This document shows, in pieces, positions 18,892-27,496 of a stretch of 64,000 nt of DNA; positions within the stretch are counted from its first letter, which is position 1, and each line of letters begins with the position of its first letter. This stretch comes from Rhizobium bangladeshense (GTDB lineage: Bacteria; Pseudomonadota; Alphaproteobacteria; Rhizobiales; Rhizobiaceae). The notes below the pieces were generated by a model. It worked only from the letters and a program-made list of their open reading frames with translations. It was not told the origin of the DNA and ran no database searches. The translations under genes were made by a program, and so were the position numbers. The DNA lies in NCBI RefSeq assembly GCF_017357245.1, contig NZ_CP071612.1:2545001-2609000 (forward strand), read 5' to 3'.

Positions 18892-20346
18892 CTAACCAAC
18901 CAGCTCGGCCAGCCAGCGCGGGTCGAGGGAACGTTGCAATTCACAGGCGATTTCATCGAGCGCCTGCTCAACGCCCTGACGATAATTCCCCCGCTCGCCC
19001 GAGAGCCCAAAGCTCTCCAGCAGCCGGGCGCGGTAGGCGTCGCTGCCGAAGAGCCCGTGCAGGTAGGTGCCCATGATCCTGCCGTCAGCCGACAGCGCCC
19101 CGTCGGGGGCGCCGTCGACGATCGCTGAAGGCCTGATACAGTCCGGACCGCGGGTGATGCCGAGATGGATCTGGTAGCCGGCAAGCGGCGCGTCATATTC
19201 TGTCGAGCGGGCCTCGCTATTGCGTACGGTCTTCTCAGGCGCCATCTCGGTTTCGACATCGAGAAGCCCGAGCCCCGGCGTCTCCAGCGCACCGCCCTCG
19301 AGCCCAAGCGGGTCGTGCACCGTGCGGCCGAGCATCTGATAGCCGCCGCAAATGCCGATCACCCGGCCGCCGCGTCTTACATGCACCTGGAGATCCCGGT
19401 CCCAGCCCTGGGCCCTCAGATCGGCGAGATCTGAAATCGTCGATTTCGAACCTGGCAGGATCACGAGACCGGCATCGGCAGGCAGCCGCTCTCCCGCTCG
19501 CACGAAAGCCAGTTCGACATCCGCCTCCGCACGCAGCGGATCGAGATCGTCGAAATTCGCGATGCGCGGCAGCACCGGCACCGCGATCTTCAGCGCCCCG
19601 GTCCCGGCCCTTGCCAGCCGTTCGAGCACGACGGAGTCCTCGGCCGGCAGACGCGCGGCCCCTGAATGCCACGGCACGACGCCGAAGCATGACCAGCCGG
19701 TGAAGCGTTCGATGGCGCGGATGCCGTCGTCGAACAGCGAAACGTCGCCGCGGAACTTGTTGATGATATAGCCCGAAATCATCGCCCGATCGGCCTCGCC
19801 GAGGATCGCATGCGTTCCGACCAGCGAGGCGATGACGCCGCCGCGATCGATATCGCCGACGAGCACGACGGGCACGCGCGCCTTCGTCGCAAAACCCATA
19901 TTGGCGATGTCGCCGGCCCTGAGATTGATCTCTGCCGGCGAGCCGGCCCCCTCGACGACGACGAGGTCAGCGCCGGCAGACACCTTTTCGAAACTATCGA
20001 GCACGGCGCCGAGCAGTTGCGGCTTCAGCCGCTGATAATCCCGTCCCTTCGCCTGCCCGAACACCCTGCCCTGTACGATGATCTGGCTGCCGCTTTCCGA
20101 TTGCGGCTTGAGCAGCACCGGGTTCATATGCACCGAGGACGGCGTGCGGGCGGCGAGCGACTGGAGCCATTGTGCCCGGCCGATCTCGCCGCCGTCATCG
20201 GCGACCGCAGCGTTGTTCGACATATTCTGCGGCTTGAACGGCCGCACGGTGAGCCCGGCATTGGCCGCCAGCCGGCAGAGACCCGCCACCAATACGGTCT
20301 TGCCGACATCCGAGCCGGTTCCCTGCAGCATGATCGCTCTTGCCAT
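18892..20346 (-). CDS. cobQ: Cobyric acid synthase CobQ
   Basis: A 484-residue glutamine-dependent amidotransferase that amidates positions b, d, e and g of adenosylcobyrinic a,c-diamide. The N-terminal P-loop region QGTGSDVGKTVLVAGL begins at residue 8. The class I amidotransferase domain has its nucleophile in GICGGYQMLG, and a conserved histidine appears in GTYLHGLFGS. Length is normal. Transcribed alone; no B12 box was found in the 611 bases upstream. Confidence 0.95.
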   Translation of the reverse strand: MARAIMLQGTGSDVGKTVLVAGLCRLAANAGLTVRPFKPQNMSNNAAVADDGGEIGRAQWLQSLAARTPSSVHMNPVLLKPQSESGSQIIVQGRVFGQAKGRDYQRLKPQLLGAVLDSFEKVSAGADLVVVEGAGSPAEINLRAGDIANMGFATKARVPVVLVGDIDRGGVIASLVGTHAILGEADRAMISGYIINKFRGDVSLFDDGIRAIERFTGWSCFGVVPWHSGAARLPAEDSVVLERLARAGTGALKIAVPVLPRIANFDDLDPLRAEADVELAFVRAGERLPADAGLVILPGSKSTISDLADLRAQGWDRDLQVHVRRGGRVIGICGGYQMLGRTVHDPLGLEGGALETPGLGLLDVETEMAPEKTVRNSEARSTEYDAPLAGYQIHLGITRGPDCIRPSAIVDGAPDGALSADGRIMGTYLHGLFGSDAYRARLLESFGLSGERGNYRQGVEQALDEIACELQRSLDPRWLAELVG

Positions 20347-20957
20347 GGCGGCCGCCTTTCGTTGAGGCGAGGCCTACAATGGCCGCCGATCCCGGGTCAA
20401 GACTTCGAACATTCTCGCGAAAGCGCGAAAACCGCGCATGGCCATGGCTCTGCGCGGTTTGCCGAAAACTCAGGCGTCTTCGCCCCTACACGGCGAAGCT
20501 CGCTTTCTCCGGTACGCACTACCTGAACCGGAGAAGCAGCGGTCGTTGCCGCCACGCCCCAACTGATAACGGCACATTCTTACCGGAGAGTTATTGAAGG
20601 CTTACGCAAAGGTTAATTTTGACTTTTTTTGATATGTTCGGCGGAATTTCTGCCGCCATTGCACCGGCGTTCGCGGACGGCGTCCATTTTCGATCTGCGG
20701 AATTTCAGCCACGAACTAAATTCTTCGAATTCAATAATTTAGTAACGCAACCATACGCGGAAGACGGTTGATTTCTGCGAGCGAACGCGTAGGCTTCGAT
20801 AAAATACGCCATTGCTAAATATGGTCTGCAACGAGCTGCCGGAGCCAGTGAACGGGAACACGGCTGTCGTGGTAACGCCACCAGGCATTCCTTCAGGCGC
20901 CGGAAATTTGTCGGCGAGTGCCGGCAGCACGTTGCCTAAATAAATTTGGGGACGACG
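20347..20957. other. Long intergenic region between cobQ and betaine-binding protein
   Basis: These 611 bases between divergent genes contain a 10-bp inverted repeat, AAACCGCGCA ... TGCGCGGTTT at 20429-20460, and an AT-rich tract around 20600-20640 and 20715-20760 that may hold promoters. I see no credible gene and no riboswitch motif. Confidence 0.5.
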
Positions 20958-21956
20958 ATGAAGACGCTTTTGATTTCGGCCGTCTTTGCCGCGGCTCTTT
21001 TTAGCACGACCGCGCCGGCCGAAGCCGCCGAATGCGGCAGTGTTTCGATCGCCGAGATGAAATGGGCCTCGGCCGCCATTGCGGCAAACTTCGACAAGAT
21101 CATACTCGAAAAAGGCTACGGCTGCTCAGTCACCATCGTCGATGGCGATACCCTTCCGACCTTCGCCTCGATGAATGAGAAAGGCACCCCCGATATCGCC
21201 TCGGAATACTGGATCAATTCCGTCAGAGCCCTGCTTGATCAGGCAGTCAATAGCGGTCGGCTGGTGCAGGGTGCTGAGATACTCGCTGATGGTGCGGTCG
21301 AGGGTTGGTTTATCCCCAAATTCATTGCCGACGCCAATCCCGATATTCGCTCGGTCGAGGACGCGCTGAAGCATCCGGAGCTCTTCCCTGCCGAAGATGT
21401 TCCGTCGAAAGGCGCGGTTTACAACTGTCCCGCCGACTGGAGCTGCCAGATATCGACCACCAATCTCTTCAAGGCCCTCGCCGCCGACAAAAAAGGATTC
21501 GAACTTGTCGAGACCGGCAGTCCTCAGCGGCTCGATGCCTCGATTGCCCGAGCTTTCGACAAGAAGATCGGCTGGCTCGGTTATTACTGGGCGCCGACCG
21601 CCATCCTCGGCAAATACGACATGACGCGGCTGAGCTTCGGCGTCAGTCATAACAAGACTGAATGGGACCGCTGCACTGCGGTTGCCGGCTGTGCCAGGCC
21701 CCAGCTCAATTCCTATCCGGTCTCACGCGCCTTCACGCTGATGACGCGGTCTTTCGCCAGCCGCGCCGGTCCTGTGATGACCTATCTCAAGACCCGCAAA
21801 TGGGACAATCAGACGATCAACCAGGTGCTCGCTTGGCAGGATGAAAATAGCGAAAGCAACGAGGACGCCGCGATTTATTTCCTGCGCAATTACGAGAACC
21901 TATGGATGAAATGGGTGCCGGTCGATGTAGCCGAGAAAGTCAAAGCGAGCTTATAA
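20958..21956 (+). CDS. Glycine betaine/proline-type ABC substrate-binding protein (orphan)
   Basis: A periplasmic binding protein of the OpuAC/ProX type, about 332 residues from the ATG at 20958. I choose this start because it is preceded by TTGGGGA and begins a clean signal peptide (MKTLLISAVFAAALFSTTAP, cleavage near AEA-AE). The mature protein begins with the family pattern GSVSIAEMKWASAAIAANFD and has several aromatic residues suited to a quaternary-amine cage. No permease or ATPase gene is adjacent, so it must serve a transporter encoded elsewhere. A 115-residue protein follows after 31 bases. Confidence 0.85.
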   Translation: MKTLLISAVFAAALFSTTAPAEAAECGSVSIAEMKWASAAIAANFDKIILEKGYGCSVTIVDGDTLPTFASMNEKGTPDIASEYWINSVRALLDQAVNSGRLVQGAEILADGAVEGWFIPKFIADANPDIRSVEDALKHPELFPAEDVPSKGAVYNCPADWSCQISTTNLFKALAADKKGFELVETGSPQRLDASIARAFDKKIGWLGYYWAPTAILGKYDMTRLSFGVSHNKTEWDRCTAVAGCARPQLNSYPVSRAFTLMTRSFASRAGPVMTYLKTRKWDNQTINQVLAWQDENSESNEDAAIYFLRNYENLWMKWVPVDVAEKVKASL

Positions 21957-21987
21957 CGGCAGTAGCGCCAACGACCGGACGATTCGC

Positions 21988-22335
21988 ATGACAGGCAACC
22001 TTCCCTTCCCCGACCGCGATACTGTCGCGGAAAAGCTAGCCGCCCTGTCGGATGCCGATAAGTCGTATCTGGCCCTGCTCATGGAAAACGGCGCTCAGGA
22101 CGACAACCTGCTCGCCGGCCTGCGACGCCATCTCGACCTCGCCGCGGCATCGCGTTTCCTGAACTCGCTGAAGCTCGAAAACCTTGGATTGTGGCTTGGG
22201 ACCCAGGCGCCGGATCGCCTGCAGATACGGCTGATGGAAACCGCTCGCTCGAGCCAGCATCCCGCCTACCAGGTCTTCCGGATCGGTCTCAGCCGATCCG
22301 GCGGCCTCGAAAAAGCGTATCCTCCGGCGCCTTGA
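21988..22335 (+). CDS. Hypothetical protein downstream of betaine-binding protein
   Basis: A 115-residue soluble protein with no recognised domain. The middle is helical and hydrophilic (LAALSDADKSYLALLMENGA), and there is no signal peptide or membrane segment. The ribosome binding site is weak. It follows the binding protein by 31 bases on the same strand and ends before a convergent lipoprotein gene. Coding status is likely but not certain. Confidence 0.55.
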   Translation: MTGNLPFPDRDTVAEKLAALSDADKSYLALLMENGAQDDNLLAGLRRHLDLAAASRFLNSLKLENLGLWLGTQAPDRLQIRLMETARSSQHPAYQVFRIGLSRSGGLEKAYPPAP

Positions 22336-22379
22336 TCCGGCCCCGGATGGCCTGTTCGGTCCGGCAAAGCTGCCAGCCG

Positions 22380-22535
22380 TTACTTCTTCGCCGCGCGGTC
22401 GACGGAGCGACCGGCATCCTGCGTGGCGTTGACGGCGCTCGCCGTATCCTTTCCGATGCCGCGGATCGTATTGCCGCAGGAGGAAAGAGCGAGAAGAACC
22501 ATGAAGGCTGCGGCAATTTTGGCCGTTGTCGTCAT
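22380..22535 (-). CDS. Entericidin-like small lipoprotein
   Basis: A 51-residue protein read from the ATG at 22535 to the TAA at 22380-22382, too short for routine ORF calls. It has a basic start, a hydrophobic stretch and the lipobox LSSC with the lipidated cysteine at residue 20. The remainder (GNTIRGIGKDTASAVNATQD) is the EcnA/EcnB-like entericidin pattern. An AAGGAT ribosome site lies about 5 bases upstream. Entericidins are envelope-associated stress lipoproteins. A near-consensus EcfG-type promoter lies some 58 bases upstream (22593-22617), consistent with general stress control. Confidence 0.85.
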   Translation of the reverse strand: MTTTAKIAAAFMVLLALSSCGNTIRGIGKDTASAVNATQDAGRSVDRAAKK

Positions 22536-22592
22536 TTCGAATATCCTTGTTTGAAATCAACCCCGAACGGCACTCATGCCATCCGCGCCGAT

Positions 22593-22617
22593 AACGCACA
22601 AGGTAACAAAAGGTTCA
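22593..22617 (-). promoter_or_regulatory. Near-consensus EcfG-type promoter for entericidin gene
   Basis: On the minus strand: TGAAC, 16 bases, CGTT. It differs from the GGAAC-N16/17-CGTT consensus of alphaproteobacterial EcfG (RpoE2) sigma factors by one base in the -35 box. Predicted leader about 50 bases. Confidence 0.55.
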
Positions 22618-22633
22618 GTCGCTGGGGACGGCC

Positions 22634-23533
22634 TCAGGCGGCAACCGCCTTCGCTCTCTCGGCAAAAGCGCTGCGGATGCTGTCGGCTACCGTCTCGATC
22701 GGCCCCGACATCTGCGAGGCAGTCAGCAGGCGGATATCGAAGGAGCCGAGCTCCGGCAGCCCTTCCTGCAGGCCGAGGATCGTCATGTCCTCGCTGACAT
22801 AGGAGAGCGGCAACGGCGCGATGGCGAGATCGGAGAGCACGGCGGCGCGTTGCGCCATCGTATGGCCGCTGAGATAGGCGACGCGATAAGGCCGCTTGTT
22901 GCGTTCGAGTTGGGCGAGCGCCTCCTGGCGCCAGATGCAGCCATCCTCCCAGATCGAGATCGGCAGCGGGTCGCGCCGATGCGCCGAACCGCACCTTGCG
23001 CCTGCCCAGACCAGCCGCTCACGAAACACAATTTCGCCACCGGTCGGAAACGGCCGCGTCGCGCAATTGATCAACGCAAGATCGAGCCGCTGCTCCTCCA
23101 TGCGCTTCTTCAGCCCGACGCTCATATCGATCGTCACGTCGACCATGATGCCGGGATAGCTTTCGGCAAAGCTCTTCAGAATTCTCGGCAGCAGCCGCTC
23201 GCCGATATCCTCCGGCGCGCCTAGCCTGACTACACCTGTAAGTTCCGGCATAATGAAGCGCGATACGGCTTCGTTCGACAACGCAAGAATGTTGCGGGCG
23301 TAGGAGAGCAGCATCTCGCCGTGGCGCGTCAGCGTCACCGAGCGTGCGTCGCGCAAAAACAGTGTCGCGCCGAGCTGTTCCTCGAGCTTCTTGATTTGCA
23401 TCGACACTGCTGACGGCGTGCGGAATACCGCTTCGGCGGCGGTGGAAAAATTGCCCGTCTCGGCGATGGCGACGAAGGTGCGCAGCACATCGTTGTCGAG
23501 CAAAGGAATGGGACGGCGAAAGGGAAGGCTCAT
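22634..23533 (-). CDS. LysR-family transcriptional regulator
   Basis: A 299-residue LysR regulator from the ATG at 23533. The DNA-binding helix-turn-helix is in the first 65 residues (FVAIAETGNFSTAAEAVFRT, then PSAVSMQIKKLEEQLGATLF), followed by an effector domain. It is divergent from a DUF1127 gene 114 bases away, with a LysR-type T-N11-A palindrome between them (23571-23585). This regulator/DUF1127 pairing suggests the small gene is its target. The effector is unknown. Confidence 0.9.
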   Translation of the reverse strand: MSLPFRRPIPLLDNDVLRTFVAIAETGNFSTAAEAVFRTPSAVSMQIKKLEEQLGATLFLRDARSVTLTRHGEMLLSYARNILALSNEAVSRFIMPELTGVVRLGAPEDIGERLLPRILKSFAESYPGIMVDVTIDMSVGLKKRMEEQRLDLALINCATRPFPTGGEIVFRERLVWAGARCGSAHRRDPLPISIWEDGCIWRQEALAQLERNKRPYRVAYLSGHTMAQRAAVLSDLAIAPLPLSYVSEDMTILGLQEGLPELGSFDIRLLTASQMSGPIETVADSIRSAFAERAKAVAA

Positions 23534-23570
23534 CGTCGCATCTTTCAATTTTTCTGATCTTTAACCGCAT

Positions 23571-23585
23571 ATCATTTTGTTTGAT
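23571..23585. promoter_or_regulatory. Putative LysR operator (ATCA-N7-TGAT)
   Basis: ATCA, seven bases, TGAT, with the T-N11-A spacing typical of LysR boxes, in the gap between the divergent regulator and DUF1127 genes. Confidence 0.45.
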
Positions 23586-23646
23586 TGAATGTCAATCGCT
23601 CCCATAGTCTGCGTATCGGAAACAAGCGCAGCAAAGGAGGCTGGAC

Positions 23647-23865
23647 ATGGCGCAATCAAGCACCTGGAATATCCTACAAGCCCTTTCCGCATTCAAGTCG
23701 CGCCGGCGCAGGGATGCGAATCACGAACATGCGCTCCGGGAATTGAAGCGATTTCCGTCGCACCTGCTGGCTGACTGCCAGCGTGAAATAGAATTGCCTT
23801 ACCTGAGCACGGCCCCTGGGCCGAAGCGGGTCCTGAGGATCGTAGGACCGTCGTACCGCGCCTAA
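23647..23865 (+). CDS. DUF1127-like small protein
   Basis: A 72-residue basic protein with an excellent ribosome site (AAAGGAGG about 7 bases before the ATG). The central segment HALRELKRFPSHLLADC resembles the DUF1127/YjiS core, although the usual DIG motif is replaced. Small DUF1127 proteins in rhizobia and Agrobacterium are RNA-binding or stress-linked in some studied cases; this copy is not characterised. Divergent from the LysR gene. Confidence 0.65.
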   Translation: MAQSSTWNILQALSAFKSRRRRDANHEHALRELKRFPSHLLADCQREIELPYLSTAPGPKRVLRIVGPSYRA

Positions 23866-23872
23866 TCGTGGC

Positions 23873-24481
23873 TCAGACCCCACGGATCAGCTTGAAGGCT
23901 ATAATCCACATCGTCGCAGCGACGAGCGTTTCAAGCATCCGCCAGGACGAGGGCTTGGAGAAGATCGGCCGCAGCGATGTTGCGCCATATCCAAGCGAAA
24001 AGAAGAACAGGAAGGAGCCCGTCACCGCGCCTAAGGCAAAGGAAGCCTGCTCCCCAGGATAGCGCGTCGAGATCGTACCTAGCAGCACCACTGTGTCGAG
24101 ATACACATGCGGATTGAGCCAGGTGAGCGCGAGGCAAGTCACAAGCGTCCGGGAAAAGCTTGCCGTTTCAGCCGCCGCCACTGTGAGCGCAGCGGATGAC
24201 CGCAAGGCGGAATAGAGGCTCTTGGCTCCGTACCATGCCAGAAACGTCGCTCCCCCATAGCGCATGACCGGATCGAGCCAAGGTAGCAGTCCGGCGATCC
24301 GCTGCAGGCTGGTCACGCCGAGCACGATCAATGCGGCGTCGGACAGGGCGCATGCCAGGCAGACGGCGAAGACATGTTCATTGCGCAACCCCTGGCGAAG
24401 GATGAAGGCGTTCTGAGCGCCGATCGCGACTATAAGGCTGAGCCCCATCATCAGACCAGTGGCATAAACAGAGAAATTCAT
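23873..24481 (-). CDS. LysE/ArgO-family amino acid exporter
   Basis: A 202-residue membrane protein with about six hydrophobic segments and the LysE signature LIVAIGAQNAFILRQGL near residues 15-31. LysE/ArgO proteins export basic amino acids such as lysine, arginine or canavanine. I use the ATG at 24481; the upstream TTG adds four residues. It is divergent from an ArgP/LysG-type regulator, the standard genetic arrangement for this exporter. Confidence 0.9.
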   Translation of the reverse strand: MNFSVYATGLMMGLSLIVAIGAQNAFILRQGLRNEHVFAVCLACALSDAALIVLGVTSLQRIAGLLPWLDPVMRYGGATFLAWYGAKSLYSALRSSAALTVAAAETASFSRTLVTCLALTWLNPHVYLDTVVLLGTISTRYPGEQASFALGAVTGSFLFFFSLGYGATSLRPIFSKPSSWRMLETLVAATMWIIAFKLIRGV

Positions 24482-24534
24482 CGTCTTCGGCAACCACTCT
24501 CAAGCTCGATGAAGTTGCGGTATCGCCTGAAATT

Positions 24535-24553
24535 GGATTAGTCTAATTAATCC
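24535..24553. promoter_or_regulatory. Putative ArgP/LysG operator
   Basis: GGATTA, seven bases, TAATCC: a perfect inverted repeat between the divergent lysE-like and argP-like genes, with spacing that suits a LysR dimer. Confidence 0.6.
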
Positions 24554-24582
24554 GCCTTATCTTGATTAAGCGAAACTAACTC

Positions 24583-25476
24583 ATGCTTGACTATCCCGCC
24601 CTGCGCGCCGTCGCAACCGTGGTCCAAACCGGCAGCTTCGAGAGGGCGGCGACCCTGTTGAACGTGACGCCTTCGGCGGTCTCGCAGCGTGTGAAGCAAC
24701 TCGAGGAACGCCTCGGGGTCATTCTGATCGCCAGAGGCACCCCCTGTACGGCGACCGAAAAAGGAGAATGGCTCTGTCGTCACATCGAGAATGTCGGCAT
24801 GCTGGAAGCCGAGCTTTTCGCGCAGTTGCCGGCTCTTGTCGATCCAGACGAGCCACGCCAAAGAGTGACACTTCAGATCGCGACCAATGCCGACAGCCTC
24901 GGCACATGGTTCGTGGAGGCCATGTCGAATTTCTCCAAGACCTCGTCCTATCTATTGAATGTCGCTGTCGACGACCAGGATCACACCGCCGAATGGCTGC
25001 AGCGAGGACGCGTGATCGCAGCCGTCACCAGCCTGGAGAAGCCGATCCGAGGATGCCGGCGTTTCGCCCTTGGAACTCTGCGTTACAACGCCACCGCAAC
25101 ACCTGATTTTGTCGCACGCCACTTTCCAGACGGCGTGACGTCGGAGGCGATCCGCAACGCTCCCGCCCTGACCTTCAACCAGAAGGACAGGCTTCAGAGC
25201 AGCTGGGTAAGGCAAACCTTCGGCCAGGATTTGGACTACCCCACACACTGGCTACCCTCGCCGCAAAGCTTCGTCGAGGCCACCCTTTCAGGTATGGGAT
25301 GGGGAATGAACCCGACCCAGCTCACCCGCGATCACCTCGCATCGGGACGGCTGGTCGAGCTAGTCGCAGACACGCCGCTTGACGTCCCGCTCTACTGGCA
25401 GATAAACCGCCTCGCCGCCGATCGCCTGGCGGAGTTGACACGTGAAGTCGTCGCCGTGGCTAAGCGCCGTCTTTGA
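24583..25476 (+). CDS. ArgP/LysG-family LysR regulator
   Basis: A 297-residue LysR regulator. The N-terminal helix-turn-helix (FERAATLLNVTPSAVSQRVK at about residues 18-37) and the continuation QLEERLGVILIARGTPCTAT follow the ArgP/IciA/LysG pattern. ArgP proteins sense lysine or arginine and switch on the divergent exporter. The position opposite the LysE gene supports this. It converges with the GreA-like gene downstream. Confidence 0.9.
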   Translation: MLDYPALRAVATVVQTGSFERAATLLNVTPSAVSQRVKQLEERLGVILIARGTPCTATEKGEWLCRHIENVGMLEAELFAQLPALVDPDEPRQRVTLQIATNADSLGTWFVEAMSNFSKTSSYLLNVAVDDQDHTAEWLQRGRVIAAVTSLEKPIRGCRRFALGTLRYNATATPDFVARHFPDGVTSEAIRNAPALTFNQKDRLQSSWVRQTFGQDLDYPTHWLPSPQSFVEATLSGMGWGMNPTQLTRDHLASGRLVELVADTPLDVPLYWQINRLAADRLAELTREVVAVAKRRL

Positions 25477-25547
25477 GCCGTCAGGAACCCTGTTCACAAT
25501 GTCTCGGTGGAGCGGCGACACCAGGTCGTGCGGCGTTGAGATCTGCT

Positions 25548-26030
25548 CTAGGAAATGGCGATAATCTCCAGCTCCCGGCCACCTGCCTCCACCACATCGC
25601 CGACAGCCTTGCCCATCATAAGCCGCGCCACCGGGGAGACGTAGGAAATCGATCCCGCCTTGGGATCTGCCTCGTCTTCTCCGACGAGCCGATAAGTCTG
25701 CACGCGTCCGTCGTCCCGGCTGAAAGTGACCGTGCTGCCAAAGGCAACCACCTCGGCTGACGCAGGGTCAGGCATGAGCTGGGCTGTGCGAAGTCTGGCC
25801 GATAAGTATCGGAGATCACGTAAAGGATTGGCAGCTTGGCGCCGCCGTTCATTTACGTCTTCGATGGTGCTCGCAGCGTCATAGGCCGCGCGCGCCTGCT
25901 GAAACTGCAGTTCAAGAGCCTTCAACCCGGCTTCCGTGACGAGGTTCGGATGCGGCGAAATTGGCCGGTCCGGCAACAGCGTTTCCGAAGCGGTTTCGAA
26001 ACTCTCTTCCTTGGTGAAGGCAACGGCCAA
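25548..26030 (-). CDS. GreA/GreB-type transcription elongation factor
   Basis: A 160-residue protein. The C-terminal domain is GreA/GreB-like (VVAFGSTVTFSRDDGRVQTY, then ISYVSPVARLMMGKAVGD), and the N-terminal helical part is the coiled-coil region. Gre factors stimulate transcript cleavage by backtracked RNA polymerase. It is shorter in the coiled coil than classical GreA, so it may be an accessory Gre-like factor rather than the housekeeping copy. The start is a TTG with GGAG 7 bases upstream. Confidence 0.85.
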   Translation of the reverse strand: MAVAFTKEESFETASETLLPDRPISPHPNLVTEAGLKALELQFQQARAAYDAASTIEDVNERRRQAANPLRDLRYLSARLRTAQLMPDPASAEVVAFGSTVTFSRDDGRVQTYRLVGEDEADPKAGSISYVSPVARLMMGKAVGDVVEAGGRELEIIAIS

Positions 26031-26161
26031 TCAATAACTCCGTTTTAGATGTGCCACGCGCTCTTTTGGTTGGTGCGATAGCCCGGTCTGGAACATCCAT
26101 ACACCCATGACCGGGAAACCGCCAATCTTGCCGTATTGCCGACGTCTGCGGCCGGGCTTCC

Positions 26162-26186
26162 GGAACGTCCTGGCCGACATCGCGTT
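26162..26186 (+). promoter_or_regulatory. EcfG/RpoE2-type promoter for the mgtC-like gene
   Basis: GGAAC at 26162-26166, 16 bases, CGTT at 26183-26186: an exact match to the alphaproteobacterial general stress sigma consensus. The mgtC-like start codon is about 80 bases downstream. Confidence 0.75.
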
Positions 26187-26270
26187 ATCTGATCCGGATG
26201 CACTGCAGCGCAGGAGGATCGAAATGCCCCGCCGGCAGCGAAGGAGCTGCGAAACAGTCAGGATCAGACC

Positions 26271-26990
26271 ATGCCTTCGTTCCTGACGGAAGCGATGCCG
26301 CTGACGCCAAGCTGGTGGGAGATCGCCGTGCGGATCTTACTGACGGTGATCGCGGGCGGCCTCATCGGCCTCGATCGCGAGCGCGGCGGTCACGCGGCGG
26401 GCTTCAGGACCACGATCCTGGTGGCTCTTGCCGCCTGCCTGGCGATGATCCAAGCAAATCTCCTTCTGTCGACCTACGGAAAAACCTTTAGTTATTTCAC
26501 GCAGATGGACGTGCTGCGCTTTCCGCTCGGCATTCTCACAGGCGTAGGTTTTATCGGCGGCGGAGCGATCCTGAGACGCGGCGACATGATGACCGGCGTC
26601 ACCACGGCGGCAACCATGTGGTTCATGACGGTCGTAGGTCTCTGCTTCGGCGGCGGCCAGATCCTGACCGGCATGGCGGCGACCTTGGTCGCCTTCATCG
26701 TCTTGTCGCCAATGAAGCAGCTGGATATGTGGCTGCGCTCCGAACAGAAGGCCACGCTCGTCATCCATAGCTCCGAAGCCGATCTGCCTGATTTGTCGGA
26801 GGTGCTTGGACCGCTCGGTTGCGTTGCCCGGTTCGTTTCTTTTGGGCAAACCAGCGAGGGCCGCCCCGGCGTCACGTTTGAACTGCGATGGATGGCCAAG
26901 GACCAAGACGCCTCCGCCCGCGCGATTTTCGATGCTCTTTCAGAGGCCTATCAAGTCGCAGGATTTTCCATGCATTCGACGTCGGCATAG
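26271..26990 (+). CDS. MgtC/SapB-family membrane protein
   Basis: A 239-residue protein with four or five N-terminal membrane helices and the MgtC/SapB signatures AGGLIGLDRERGGHAAGFRT and FPLGILTGVGFIGGGAILRR, followed by a soluble C-terminal domain of ACT-like size. MgtC proteins support growth at low magnesium or at acid pH and modulate ATP synthase or transporters in some bacteria. The ATG has an AGGAT ribosome site. An EcfG-type promoter upstream suggests induction in the general stress response. Confidence 0.88.
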   Translation: MPSFLTEAMPLTPSWWEIAVRILLTVIAGGLIGLDRERGGHAAGFRTTILVALAACLAMIQANLLLSTYGKTFSYFTQMDVLRFPLGILTGVGFIGGGAILRRGDMMTGVTTAATMWFMTVVGLCFGGGQILTGMAATLVAFIVLSPMKQLDMWLRSEQKATLVIHSSEADLPDLSEVLGPLGCVARFVSFGQTSEGRPGVTFELRWMAKDQDASARAIFDALSEAYQVAGFSMHSTSA

Positions 26991-27012
26991 CGTCTCACAG
27001 GCTCTTGCACGA

Positions 27013-27198
27013 TCATTTGGAGACATGCTCGGGTTTGCCCTTGGTCTTGGTCGACGCGAATTCCTCGAGCTGTTTTTCACTCATGGATTCTTCCATCTGC
27101 TTCGAAGCGCCCCTGAGTTCTTTCTTGGGCGTTTCCCCGCGTTTGGCTGAAAGTGCGGCGCCTGCCGCCTTCTGCTGGGCCTTCGATTTGGCTGGCAT
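27013..27198 (-). CDS. DUF3008 small basic protein
   Basis: A 61-residue, highly charged protein (MPAKSKAQQKAAGAALSAKR at the N terminus) of the DUF3008 family. The ATG at 27198 has an AGGAGG ribosome site about 6 bases upstream, which decides against the longer frame. No hydrophobic segment. It is the last of three small genes on the minus strand, probably expressed from the EcfG-type promoter at 27769-27793. Function unknown. Confidence 0.8.
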   Translation of the reverse strand: MPAKSKAQQKAAGAALSAKRGETPKKELRGASKQMEESMSEKQLEEFASTKTKGKPEHVSK

Positions 27199-27236
27199 AT
27201 TCGACCTCCTCTCCTCCGGATGAACCATTGCCGGCG

Positions 27237-27446
27237 TCAAAGCTTCCTGAGTTCCTCAGGCTTGTGCGCGGCTCGATTTCCGGATTTATCGCTCTCGACG
27301 ATATATTGCGGGTTCTCCGCCGACGCCTTCACTATATGACCCTTGATCTTCGTCCGGCTGGCCTGTTTCCTGATGACCCTGCCTTCGGTTTTTCCCTGAC
27401 TGGCGTCCCAGCTGACTTCATCGCCCTTCTCAAATTGTCGTGTCAT
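27237..27446 (-). CDS. DUF2945 (Tudor-like) small protein
   Basis: A 69-residue protein of the DUF2945/hypervirulence-associated Tudor-like family, seen in FEKGDEVSWDASQGKTEGRV and the C-terminal HKPEELRKL. The start at 27446 gives the family length; the longer frame runs through the hairpin upstream. It lies between DUF2171 and DUF3008 genes in a small same-strand cluster. Likely stress-related; no activity known. Confidence 0.8.
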   Translation of the reverse strand: MTRQFEKGDEVSWDASQGKTEGRVIRKQASRTKIKGHIVKASAENPQYIVESDKSGNRAAHKPEELRKL

Positions 27447-27466
27447 GGGTGCTCCGTTCAGGAGGA

Positions 27467-27488
27467 GGCTGCGGCCTGAGCCGCAGCC
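27467..27488 (-). terminator. Perfect hairpin between DUF2171 and DUF2945 genes
   Basis: GGCTGCGGC, loop CTGA, GCCGCAGCC. No T-run follows, so it may attenuate or process the message between the two genes rather than end it. Confidence 0.5.
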
Positions 27489-27496
27489 TGCACTCC

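Noticed and set aside
20855..20879. EcfG-like promoter before the betaine-binding protein
   Set aside because: GGAAC is followed after 16 bases by CGCC, not CGTT, so the -10 box fails.
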